A stretch of DNA of 64,000 nucleotides from the NCBI RefSeq assembly GCF_021390495.1, contig NZ_JAJEJP010000002.1, forward strand, positions 1,364,001-1,428,000, given 5' to 3'. A program made the position numbers and the translations under genes. Positions 23,316 to 31,700 of this stretch are shown one piece after another. The DNA comes from Paraburkholderia sp. ZP32-5. GTDB lineage: Bacteria > Pseudomonadota > Gammaproteobacteria > Burkholderiales > Burkholderiaceae. Within the stretch, counting starts at the first letter, position 1; each line of letters starts with the position of its first letter. Below the pieces are notes generated by a model, which searched no databases, was not told the origin of the DNA, and saw only the letters and a list, made by a program, of their open reading frames with translations.

Positions 23316-23920
23316 TGTTACAGAAGACTATTGCGGTTGACCCGCAACTCGCGCCGGACCACGTGCCGTCGCACTCGGTGTTCGGTTTCTGGCTGTATCT
23401 GATGACCGACTGCATCATCTTCGCGGCGCTGTTCGCCGTGTTCGCGGTGATGAGCCACCAGTTCGCGGGCGGTCCGAGCGGCAAGGACCTGTTCGAGATT
23501 CCGGGCGTCGCGCTCGAAACGGCGATGCTGCTGCTGTCGAGCATCACGTATGGTTTCGCGATGCTCGGCGCGCACAAGAACCGCAAGGGCGTGCTGCAGT
23601 CGTGGCTCGCCGTGACGTTCCTGCTCGGCGTCGCGTTCCTGGTGCTGGAAATGCGTGAGTTTTCGCATCTGATCGCCGAAGGCGCGGGTCCGGGCCGCAG
23701 CGCGTTCCTGTCGTCGTTCTTCACGCTGGTCGGCACGCACGGTTTGCACGTGACGTTCGGCCTGATCTGGATGATCGTGCTGTCCATCCAGGTGATGCGT
23801 CATCGCGATCTGACCGAGCGCGACATGATCCGCCTGACGTGCCTGAGCCTGTTCTGGCACTTCCTCGACGTCGTGTGGATCGGCGTCTTCACCTTTGTCT
23901 ATCTTGCGAGCGTGATCTAA
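23315..23920 (+). CDS. cyoC: Cytochrome bo3 ubiquinol oxidase subunit III
   Basis: 201 residues with five membrane helices, matching CyoC in length. The segment [26 protein letters not shown] is the family signature. Subunit III has no redox centre and supports assembly and stability of the oxidase. ATG overlaps the cyoB TGA by one base, and the stop is immediately followed by the cyoD ATG, so translation is coupled. Confidence 0.97.
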   Translation: MLQKTIAVDPQLAPDHVPSHSVFGFWLYLMTDCIIFAALFAVFAVMSHQFAGGPSGKDLFEIPGVALETAMLLLSSITYGFAMLGAHKNRKGVLQSWLAVTFLLGVAFLVLEMREFSHLIAEGAGPGRSAFLSSFFTLVGTHGLHVTFGLIWMIVLSIQVMRHRDLTERDMIRLTCLSLFWHFLDVVWIGVFTFVYLASVI

Positions 23921-24259
23921 ATGGACCATAGCCATAGCCATCATGGACACTCGGGCGAAAGCCATGGCAGCTTCGGCAGCTATACGATTGGCTTCGTGCT
24001 CGCCGTCATCCTGACCGTCGCGGCGTTCGCGCTCGTGATGACCGGAACGCTGACAGGCTCGAACGCGCTGTTTGCGATCTCGGGTCTCGCGCTCGTGCAG
24101 ATCATCGTGCACCTCGTTTTCTTCCTGCACATGAACGGATCGTCGGCGCAGCGCTGGAACGTCACGGCGTTTGCATTTACCGTGCTGACCGCGGTTATCG
24201 TGGTTGGCGGCACGTTGTGGGTGATGCACAACGTGAGCATGCATATGATGTCGCGCTAA
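23921..24259 (+). CDS. cyoD: Cytochrome bo3 ubiquinol oxidase subunit IV
   Basis: 112 residues, three membrane helices after a His-rich N-terminus (MDHSHSHHGHSG). The motif LVQIIVHLVFFLHMN is characteristic of CyoD. It assists CuB binding and assembly. It begins directly after the cyoC stop. No cyoE (heme O synthase) follows; a terminator hairpin ends the operon, so heme O synthase must be encoded elsewhere. Confidence 0.96.
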   Translation: MDHSHSHHGHSGESHGSFGSYTIGFVLAVILTVAAFALVMTGTLTGSNALFAISGLALVQIIVHLVFFLHMNGSSAQRWNVTAFAFTVLTAVIVVGGTLWVMHNVSMHMMSR

Positions 24260-24282
24260 GCGGATAACGCGTTAGCTGGAAT

Positions 24283-24320
24283 AAAAGCCCCGTGGGATGG
24301 AAGTCTCGCGGGGCTTTTTT
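24283..24320 (+). terminator. Terminator of the cyo operon
   Basis: AAAAGCCCCG (24283-24292) pairs perfectly with CGGGGCTTTT (24309-24318), and T6 ends the stem (24315-24320). A classic intrinsic terminator 24 bases after cyoD. Confidence 0.9.
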
Positions 24321-24631
24321 ATGTGCTGCCGGTTGCGGTGACGCGTGCCGCGGCTCACGTTGACAAGAAGGCTGAGCGGGCCAGCTCGGTTCGTGTGCGT
24401 CACGACTCGTGGCCTGAATTTTGCGACTTCCGCGAGTGTGCGAGCGTCGGCGAGGTACCTTCGCTTCGTTCGACCTAATTTCGTGCTGTTCGGTGGGATA
24501 TCATCCAGAACTTTGGCGGGCATTGGCGCCAAGCGCATTGGAACCGGCAGGTGGCCGGGAAATCGCCGTCACGGGCTGGGCGAGACCGGTGTAGCTAGGA
24601 ATATCGCTTGATGTACAAGGAGAATTTGCGG
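24321..24631. other. Intergenic region before the small membrane protein
   Basis: About 310 bases. Open frames exist but have no ribosome binding site and no recognisable product. An AAGGAG site at 24617-24622 belongs to the next gene. Nothing else seen. Confidence 0.4.
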
Positions 24632-24982
24632 ATGACTGCTTTACTCGACTGGTTCGCGGCGGCGAGATGGCGAATGTCTTTGTCTCACTGCCTTGAAGGA
24701 TTGCTGATCCAGGTGCCGGTCGGGCTGCTGTTCAATTTTCGAATTGGTGCTCTTGCTGTAATCGTTTGGTATTGGTCGCGTAAGAAACTCGAATGCGAGC
24801 TTGAAACCCTGGATGCCGGAGAAGTGCTCGCTTTCGAGAAGCATGCTTATACATGGGCGATCGGCTGGCTCCCATGGCATTGGGATATCTACAAAGTACT
24901 GGATCTGGTGCTGCCGGCGCTGTCTGCAATACTGATCGCGATGCTCGCGCACGGATACAAAGCGCCATTCCCCGTATTTTAG
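24632..24982 (+). CDS. Small inner-membrane protein of unknown function
   Basis: 116 residues from ATG 24632, which has AAGGAG nine bases ahead; an in-frame ATG at 24611 precedes that site and is less likely. Two hydrophobic stretches (about residues 20-45 and 85-108) separated by a charged loop rich in Trp and Glu suggest two membrane helices. I do not recognise the family. It stands alone between the cyo operon and a long non-coding stretch. The good ribosome binding site makes it a real gene candidate. Confidence 0.6.
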   Translation: MTALLDWFAAARWRMSLSHCLEGLLIQVPVGLLFNFRIGALAVIVWYWSRKKLECELETLDAGEVLAFEKHAYTWAIGWLPWHWDIYKVLDLVLPALSAILIAMLAHGYKAPFPVF

Positions 24983-25231
24983 CGGCGGCACCAAGAAGAA
25001 TTTGTGACGCAGTACTGCGAGTCGAGCGTGGATCTCCGCAGCGAGCTGTTCAGGCAGACATGGGGAACGCTTCCCGGCCGGCGCGGAGTTCCGACTGCTT
25101 CAATCGTCGAACGGCTCATCCTCTTTTAGTCGAACTCCGTATTTATTTTTTAACCTGCTATTTGCGTAGGCACAGAGCATTGGCGCTCTGCTTTCGGATG
25201 ACGTATTAAATCGATACACCGACCTTTGTGT

Positions 25232-25286
25232 GGGAAATATCACTCAACCCGGTTGTCCATCGATTTCACGAATTGTGATATTTCCC
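25232..25286. repeat. Perfect 12-base inverted repeat
   Basis: GGGAAATATCAC (25232-25243) and its exact reverse complement GTGATATTTCCC (25275-25286) are separated by 31 bases. No T run follows, so a simple terminator is unlikely; an operator or the edge of a lost small element are alternatives. Confidence 0.6.
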
Positions 25287-26291
25287 CATTCATTCTGCAT
25301 ATGAACTGTAATGTCTAGCATATCGTGAGTTAAAAAAGTAAAAAAACATCATGAAAAAAATTCGCTAGACCATAAGTATTTTCATACTCACGAAAAAAGC
25401 GGAAATTGAATGGCTCGCGTACGCGCCCACGGTGCGCAGAGCCTGGCCGAGTCTATCCAGAAGATCTGTGCAGGTTCTTGCAAATGTGGTTTTGATGTTT
25501 ATTGGCACGGAGCGTATAGAAGGGTAACTTCCCGCGTGTCGCATTGCGTGCACAGCGTCGTTCTGCCGTGGCGATGTTACGGCGCGTCTGAACATGGAAG
25601 GAGGGCGCAGCGCAACCCTGGCTCTTTGCGCGATGAGGCTACGCGCCAGACAGGACGAAGTAACGGGCGACCAATCGCTTCGATCTACCGCTGTGTCCGG
25701 CTGGTTCACGAGCGCTGTAGATGATCGATCTCTGCGGCGACGTACACGCGAAATCCTTGCCTCGCGCGCACCGCGTCGCCATGGTTTGTTCCAGCGATAC
25801 CCGGTGAGGGTATTCGGCTGTCAACAAATGTCACGATTCAGATATTTTGTCTTTAGGGATAAACCATTGTGATGCAAGCGTGGTTAACGGCAAATACCCG
25901 GCATCACTTTAAAGAATAACTTCTGACTCAACCGCTTCCCGCCGCTGACGCTCAACCACGCGGAAGCGAACAAAAGCAGAAGAAACCCTGGTTCCCTTGC
26001 AATGGCGGCGATTGTGCATGTAATAGTTGGTAAATTGGCCGGCTGTTGCGAAAGCGCGAATCTCATAAAATTTGCCCGTTGTAATGACCTGAAAGAATTC
26101 TCTTGCGGTATCATTGCCCCGGCCCTGAGCAGGCTTATCATTTCGCCTCTCTCAGCGCGTCTTATGTGCGGGACTAGTCGTATTGCGCTGGATTCCTTGT
26201 TCCCCGCCTTGACCGAAGACCCTGAAGGACCGGCGCTGCAAGCGCGAACTTTGCGACTTCAAAGCTTTGATCGATGCAAATCGATGTTAGC

Positions 26292-26313
26292 GGTAGCAGC
26301 GGATGCTGCTACC
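26292..26313 (+). promoter_or_regulatory. Hairpin with ops-like core in the capsule leader
   Basis: GGTAGCAGC (26292-26300) pairs perfectly with GCTGCTACC (26305-26313) around GGAT. The upstream arm with its preceding bases reads AGCGGTAGCAG, resembling the ops/JUMPstart core GGCGGTAG found in leaders of RfaH-controlled surface-polysaccharide operons. It lies 91 bases before the first capsule gene. A few T bases follow (TTT, then GTTTTT), so an attenuator is the other possibility. Confidence 0.35.
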
Positions 26314-26403
26314 TTTGCATGTTTTTCACTGGCAGCCGCGCGTCTTATTTGACATTTGACGTGTAGCTGCTGCGAAAGAAACGAATAACTTTATTTACAG
26401 GCC

Positions 26404-27225
26404 ATGCAAAAAATGACATCGCTTGAGTTCGGGGGGGGATTGAGCGTGAATGGCCCGCGTGTAGTGGTTATTACTGGTGGTAGTGCCGGACTCGGGCGTG
26501 CGCTCGCGTTAAGCTATTGCGCGCCTGGTATCACGTTGGGTTTAATCGGAAGAAACACCGAGCGCCTCGAGTCGGTTGCAGCGGAGTGCCGCGAGCGTGG
26601 CGCCGAAATCGTGATCGGTTGTATGGACGTGCGCGATGCGGCGGCGCTTCGGGCATGGATTCTCGATTTCGACACGCAACACCCGATCGACCTGTTGATA
26701 GCCAATGCCGGCGTGGCCAGCACGCTGCGCTCGTCGGATGACTGGGAAGGCGTCGAGCGCACGGCCGAAGTCGTCGATATCAATCTCTACGGTGCGCTGC
26801 ACGCGGTGCTGCCTGCCATCGACTGCATGCGCAATCGGCGGCGTGGGCAGATCGCGGTCGTCAGCTCGCTGGCCGGCTTGCGGGGGATGGCCATCTCGCC
26901 GGCCTACTGCGTAAGCAAGGCCGCGCTCGTCGCGTACTGCGACTCCGTGCGTCCGGTTCTCGCACGCGACCATATCGGCATTTCAGTGGTGATGCCCGGT
27001 TTCGTGCGAACCGCGATGAGCGACGTTTTTCCTGGTAACAAGCCGTTCATGTGGAGCGCCGAAAAGGCCGCCTCGTTTATCAAGCAGCGCCTGAACCGGC
27101 GCCGTGTGGAAATCGCGTTTCCCTTCAGTTTGACGCTCGGCCTCAAATTGCTACGTCTGTTGCCCGCGGCGATTGCCGACGCAATTCTGGGTCTCCTGTT
27201 TCAGATACCTCGCCGGAATATGTGA
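26404..27225 (+). CDS. wcbP: Short-chain dehydrogenase/reductase, capsule gene WcbP-like
   Basis: 273 residues, classical SDR fold. The cofactor motif is TGGSAGLG (about residues 24-31), NAG follows near residue 101, the catalytic Ser sits in VVSSLAG and the Tyr/Lys pair in YCVSK. A C-terminal hydrophobic segment (about 248-268) could anchor it to the membrane. It opens the capsule operon, and in Burkholderia capsule I loci wcbP is an SDR next to wcbQ/R. An eight-G run (26431-26438) lies in codons 10-12. GTG 26446, just behind the run, is an alternative start for which the G run could act as ribosome binding site. Substrate unknown; reduction of a keto group on a polyketide or lipid product is a reasonable guess from the neighbours. 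Confidence 0.82.
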   Translation: MQKMTSLEFGGGLSVNGPRVVVITGGSAGLGRALALSYCAPGITLGLIGRNTERLESVAAECRERGAEIVIGCMDVRDAAALRAWILDFDTQHPIDLLIANAGVASTLRSSDDWEGVERTAEVVDINLYGALHAVLPAIDCMRNRRRGQIAVVSSLAGLRGMAISPAYCVSKAALVAYCDSVRPVLARDHIGISVVMPGFVRTAMSDVFPGNKPFMWSAEKAASFIKQRLNRRRVEIAFPFSLTLGLKLLRLLPAAIADAILGLLFQIPRRNM

Positions 27226-27226
27226 A

Positions 27227-28756
27227 GTGCTGCTCGGTTTTACAATCGCGGTCGCCATGGTCGCATGCTCCTTCGTCGTTGAAGCGATCGCTGTTACGCG
27301 ATCGTCGCTGCGTCGACCACCCGTTGCGCTGATGTTGCATCTGGCGGCGCTCGCGGTCGTGACGACGGTTTGCGGCGCACTGACGGGACGGCCATTGTTT
27401 TCGGCGGGCGTCGCGCTGGTGCTGATTGGTCTGCTCGCGGTTATCGGCAACGCCAAGTACGCGTCGTTGCGCGAACCGCTGGTGTTCAGCGACCTGAGTC
27501 TTTTCAGTCAGGTCTTCTCGCATCCACGCCTGTATTTGCCGTTCCTCGGTCTCGGCAAGCTGATCATCGTGCTCGCCGGCATCACGGCAGCGGCGGCAGC
27601 GTTCATTGCCGAAAGGTCCGAGGCACCCGCACCGCGATTTGCTGAAGCCGTCGTTGCATTGATTTGCCTGCCGGTGTGCATCGCGCTTTCGCGTCGCGTG
27701 CCGGTTACGCTGCAACCGTTTTCCGACCAACGCCGGCTCGGTTTCTTCTCCGCGTTCGTTGCCTATCTGGTCAACGGGTTGAGCCGTGCGCAACGGCGTG
27801 CATTCGATCGCGCCACCGCCGCCGGCCCGTTTTCGGCCGGTCGGCCTGACGTTCATCCGGACGTCATCGTCATCCAGAGCGAGTCGTACTTCGACGCCCG
27901 CCGCCTCGGCGAATGCGTGTCCGGCGCACCCTATGCGCATTTCGATCAGGCCAGACGCGAGTCGTTCGAGCAAGGCGAGTTGGCCGTGCCGGCCTGGGGC
28001 GCCAATACGATGCGCAGCGAATTCGCGATGCTCACCGGCATGAGTTCCGCCGAACTGGGCTATGCGCGCTTTTATCCGTATATGTTCGTGCGCCGCGCGT
28101 GCGCGTCGCTGGCGGCTTATTTCAGCCGCGGCGGATATCGCACGGTTGCCGTGCACCCGTACGACGCGAGCTTCTTCGGCCGTCGCCGGGCATTTGCGCA
28201 CATGCATTTCGACCGCTTTCTGGACATCGACGATTTCGCCGATGCGTCTCGCGTGGGACCGTACGTTGGGGATCTCGCGGTTGCGGACAAGCTCATCGCG
28301 CTGCTGCGGGCGAGCGATGACAAGCCGATGTTCGCGTTTGCGATCACGATGGAAAACCACGGCCCTCTGCATCTGGAGACTGTTGCCAGCGGGGAATCCA
28401 CATCGCGGCACACGCTGGGAGACGACGCGCGCTGGCGCGACCTGACGGCTTATCTGCGGCATGTGGAAAACGCGGACGCGATGATCGGCAGACTGACCAG
28501 CTATCTGCGCGAGCGTAGCCGGCCCACGGTTCTGTGTTTTTACGGTGACCACGTTCCCGCGATGTCATCCGTATTCAATGCGCTCGACACGGAACCGACT
28601 CACAGTGATTACTTTATTTGGCGTAATTTCGGCAGCGACATTGGCACGCGCCGGGACGTTGGCGTGGAGGCCCTCGGCTCCACGCTACAGCGCGCGATGA
28701 TCGATGCGGATGTCGCCGCCGATTCGCGAAACGATTTGCAGCAAATGCCGGCATGA
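27227..28756 (+). CDS. wcbQ: Membrane sulfatase-fold phospho-/sulfotransferase-like protein, WcbQ-like
   Basis: 509 residues from GTG 27227, one base after the SDR stop; ATG 27173 would add 18 residues and overlap that gene. About four N-terminal membrane helices precede an alkaline-phosphatase/sulfatase-fold domain of the LtaS/OpgB/EptA kind. Metal-site and nucleophile segments are visible: VIQSESYFD, GANTMRSEF with the likely Thr nucleophile (residue 261), ENHGPLH and YGDHVPAM. Such enzymes move phospho-groups (phosphoglycerol, phosphoethanolamine) in the periplasm. It overlaps the PKS start (ATGA at 28753). Exact transferred group unknown; the capsule setting suggests modification of the polymer or its lipid. 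Confidence 0.75.
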   Translation: MLLGFTIAVAMVACSFVVEAIAVTRSSLRRPPVALMLHLAALAVVTTVCGALTGRPLFSAGVALVLIGLLAVIGNAKYASLREPLVFSDLSLFSQVFSHPRLYLPFLGLGKLIIVLAGITAAAAAFIAERSEAPAPRFAEAVVALICLPVCIALSRRVPVTLQPFSDQRRLGFFSAFVAYLVNGLSRAQRRAFDRATAAGPFSAGRPDVHPDVIVIQSESYFDARRLGECVSGAPYAHFDQARRESFEQGELAVPAWGANTMRSEFAMLTGMSSAELGYARFYPYMFVRRACASLAAYFSRGGYRTVAVHPYDASFFGRRRAFAHMHFDRFLDIDDFADASRVGPYVGDLAVADKLIALLRASDDKPMFAFAITMENHGPLHLETVASGESTSRHTLGDDARWRDLTAYLRHVENADAMIGRLTSYLRERSRPTVLCFYGDHVPAMSSVFNALDTEPTHSDYFIWRNFGSDIGTRRDVGVEALGSTLQRAMIDADVAADSRNDLQQMPA

Positions 28757-31700
28757 AGATGGAAAGGAAAATCGCAATTATCGGGATGGCGTGTCGCTTT
28801 CCCGGCGGGGTGACTGGGCCCGAGGAATTCTGGCAACTGCTGTGTGACGAGCGTGACGCGGTAACCGTCGTGCCGGCCGATCGATTCGGCACGGCCTTCT
28901 ACCAGCATCCGTCCAAAAAAGAAGCAGGGAAGAGCTACACGTTCTCGGCCGGCGTGCTCGATGACGTGGCCGGTTTCGATGCCGCGTTCTTCGGCATTTC
29001 GCCGCGCGAGGCGAGCCAGATGGACCCGCAGCAGCGCCTGATGCTCGAACTCGCATGGGAGGCGTTCGAGGACGCGGGCGTGCGTCCGACCCAGATGCGC
29101 GGCCGCAACTGCGGCGTGTACGTCGGTGCGGCGAGCATGGACTACGGCAACCGCAGCATGGACGATCTGAACTGGATCGATCCCTATTCGGCCACGGGCA
29201 ACGCGCTCAGCATCGCGTCGAACCGCGTGTCCTATCTGTTCGATCTGCGCGGTCCGAGCATGTCGGTGGATACCGCGTGCTCGTCGTCGATCGTCGCGCT
29301 GCATCAGGCAGTGCAGGCACTGCAGTCCGGTGAAACCGAAATGGCGCTCGCGGGCGGCGTCAATCTGCTGCTCCATCCGTTTGGTTTCGTCAGCTTTGCG
29401 AAGGCGTCGATGCTGTCGCCGCGCGGCCGCTGCCGTGCCTTCGATGCAACCGGCGACGGCTACGTGCGCGCCGAAGGCGGCGCTTTCGTGTTGCTCAAGC
29501 CGCTCGAGCGCGCACTCGCGGACGGCGACACCATTCACGCGGTGATCGCCGGCACGGGCGTGAACTCCGACGGCCATTCGCACGGTGGTATCAGTGTGCC
29601 GACGGCGACCATGCAGGCCGAACTGCTGCGTTCGGTGTATCGCCGCGCGGGTGTCGACCCGCGCTCGCTTGCGTATCTCGAAGCTCACGGCACCGGTACC
29701 GCGGTCGGCGATCCGATCGAGGCGCGCGCGCTGATGGAAGCAGTTTCGAGCGGCCGTGCGACCGACGATCCGCTGCTGATCGGCTCGGTCAAAACCAACC
29801 TCGGCCACCTCGAAACTGCGTCGGGTATGGCAGGTCTGTTCAAGGCGATCCTGTGCCTGAAGCACGGCGCGGTGCCGCGCTCGTTGCATTTTCAAACGCC
29901 TAATCCGGCCATCGATTTCGAAGGCGGTCGTCTGCGCGTCGTCGACCGCTTCACGCCGCTGTCGCGCCGCGAAGGCGCGCCGCTGACGATCGGCGTCAAT
30001 TCGTTCGGCTTCGGCGGCACGAACGCCCACGTCGTACTCGCCGAAGCGGAGTGTGCGACCGCGCCGGTGGCAGCGGTCACGGCTCATGCGCCGTCTGCGG
30101 ACGCCGGCCTCGCGCCGCTCGTGCTGACGGCGCGCTCGCAGGCCGCGCTTGCCGCACTCGCGCAGCGTTACCACGCGCTGCTGCAGAACGGCGCCGATTG
30201 GGGCGTGCTCGCGGCCAGCGCCGCGCGCCGTCGCGAATGGCTCGAACAGCGCGCGGTTATCGCACCGCCAGATTTGCAAGCAGGCTGCGCCGCGCTTCTG
30301 ATGCTTGCGGATACACCCGATCACGCGTTGCCGGCTTACGTCGCACGCGGCGAAGCGCTGGCGGCAGGCATCAAGGTGGCGTTCGTCTATGCGGGCAACG
30401 GCTGCCAGTGGGCCGGCATGGGCAAGCAACTGTATGCGGAAGATGCAGTGTTCCGCGCGGCGCTCGACGAAGTCGACGCGCTGTGGCGCGCCGACGGCAG
30501 CGGTTCGCTCGTCGACGTGCTGTACGCCGGCGCGAGCGCCGAATGGCTCGCGGCAACCGAGAACGCGCAGCCGCTGTTGTTCGCGATTCAGGTTGGCATC
30601 ACGCGCGTACTCGAAGCGCGCGGCATCGGTTTCGATGCGGCGGTCGGCCATAGCGTCGGCGAAATCGCGGCCGCTTGGGCGTCTGGCGCGCTGACGCTTG
30701 CCGAAGCCGTGCGCGTGATCCGCATTCGTAGCGGCGCGCAGGGCCTCACGCGCGGCACCGGCAAGATGGCCGCGGTCGGCATCGGCGAAGCCGATGCGCG
30801 GGAGTTGATCGCACGTCTCGGTCTCGCGGAGACCGTCGAGCTGGCCGGCACCAACAGCCCCGAAGCCGTCACGCTCGCCGGGTCGCCCGAAGGGCTCGAA
30901 GCAATCGGCGCGTCGCTCGCCGCGAGCGGCAGCTTTTTCCAGCTACTCGATCTCGATTACGCGTTCCATAGCAGCCGCATGGACGCGATCGAGCCGGTCG
31001 TACGTACAGGTTTGGCCGATCTGGCGCCGCGCGAAGGCACGAAGCGCTACGTGTCGACCGTCACCGGCGACACGCTTTCCGGCACCGCACTCGACGCCGG
31101 CTACTGGTGGCGCAACATCCGCGAGCCGGTGCGGTTCGATGCAGCGCTTGCGCGTCTCGCCGAGAGCGGCGTGCGCATGTTCATCGAAATCGCGCCGCAC
31201 TCGATTCTGCGCCACTACGTGAAGCAGACGCTCGCGAGTCTGAATCTGGCCGGTGCCGTCGTGCCGACGCTGAAGCGCCATCACGACAGCGCGCAGATGC
31301 TGGCCCATTCGATACTGTCGGCAGTCGCGCACGGCGCGCGCGTCGATCTCGATCGCTTCGTGCCATTCGCATCGCAGCACTCGAATACGACACTGCCGAC
31401 TTATCCGTGGCAGCGCGAACGGCACTGGCAAACGGCCACCGTCGAGGGCTACAACCTGGTAAATCGCCGCGTCGATCATCCGCTGCTCGGCTACCGTCTG
31501 CATGAACATGCGTTCGGCTGGGAAAACCAGCTCGATCCGCAACGCGTGCCGATGCTTGCTGATCACGTCGTCGATGGCGGTGTTGCGTTCCCGGGCGCGG
31601 GCTATGTGGAAATGGCGCTGGCCGCGGCACGTGTGTTCTTTCGCACATCGGATGTCGCGATCGAGAACCTCGAGATCCGGATGCCGGTCGTGTTCCAGCC

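Larger units (their letters stand above)
24983..26403. other. 1.4-kb region without a convincing gene, upstream of capsule locus
   Basis: Composition is lower in G+C than the flanking genes, and no open frame has a plausible start plus family resemblance. Visible structures are a perfect 12-base inverted repeat (25232-25243 / 25275-25286), a 7-base inverted repeat (25313-25319 / 25364-25370) enclosing three A tracts (25332-25337, 25340-25346, 25354-25360), and a 9-base-pair hairpin at 26292-26313. A perfect TTGACA occurs at 26349-26354, but I see no matching -10 box. The region probably carries the regulatory sequences of the capsule operon and may include decayed DNA. Confidence 0.45.

Noticed and set aside
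25365..25724. Overlapping open frames of 104 and 114 codons on both strands upstream of the capsule locus
   Set aside because: No ribosome binding site, no family resemblance and no codon bias on either strand; kept only as an unassigned region.
26002..26352. 116-codon plus-strand open frame before wcbP
   Set aside because: Start lacks a ribosome binding site and the hairpin at 26292-26313 lies inside it; no recognisable product.
26349..26361. Perfect TTGACA followed by TTGACG as a promoter for wcbP
   Set aside because: No acceptable -10 hexamer at 16-18 bases from either; noted only in the description of the gap.
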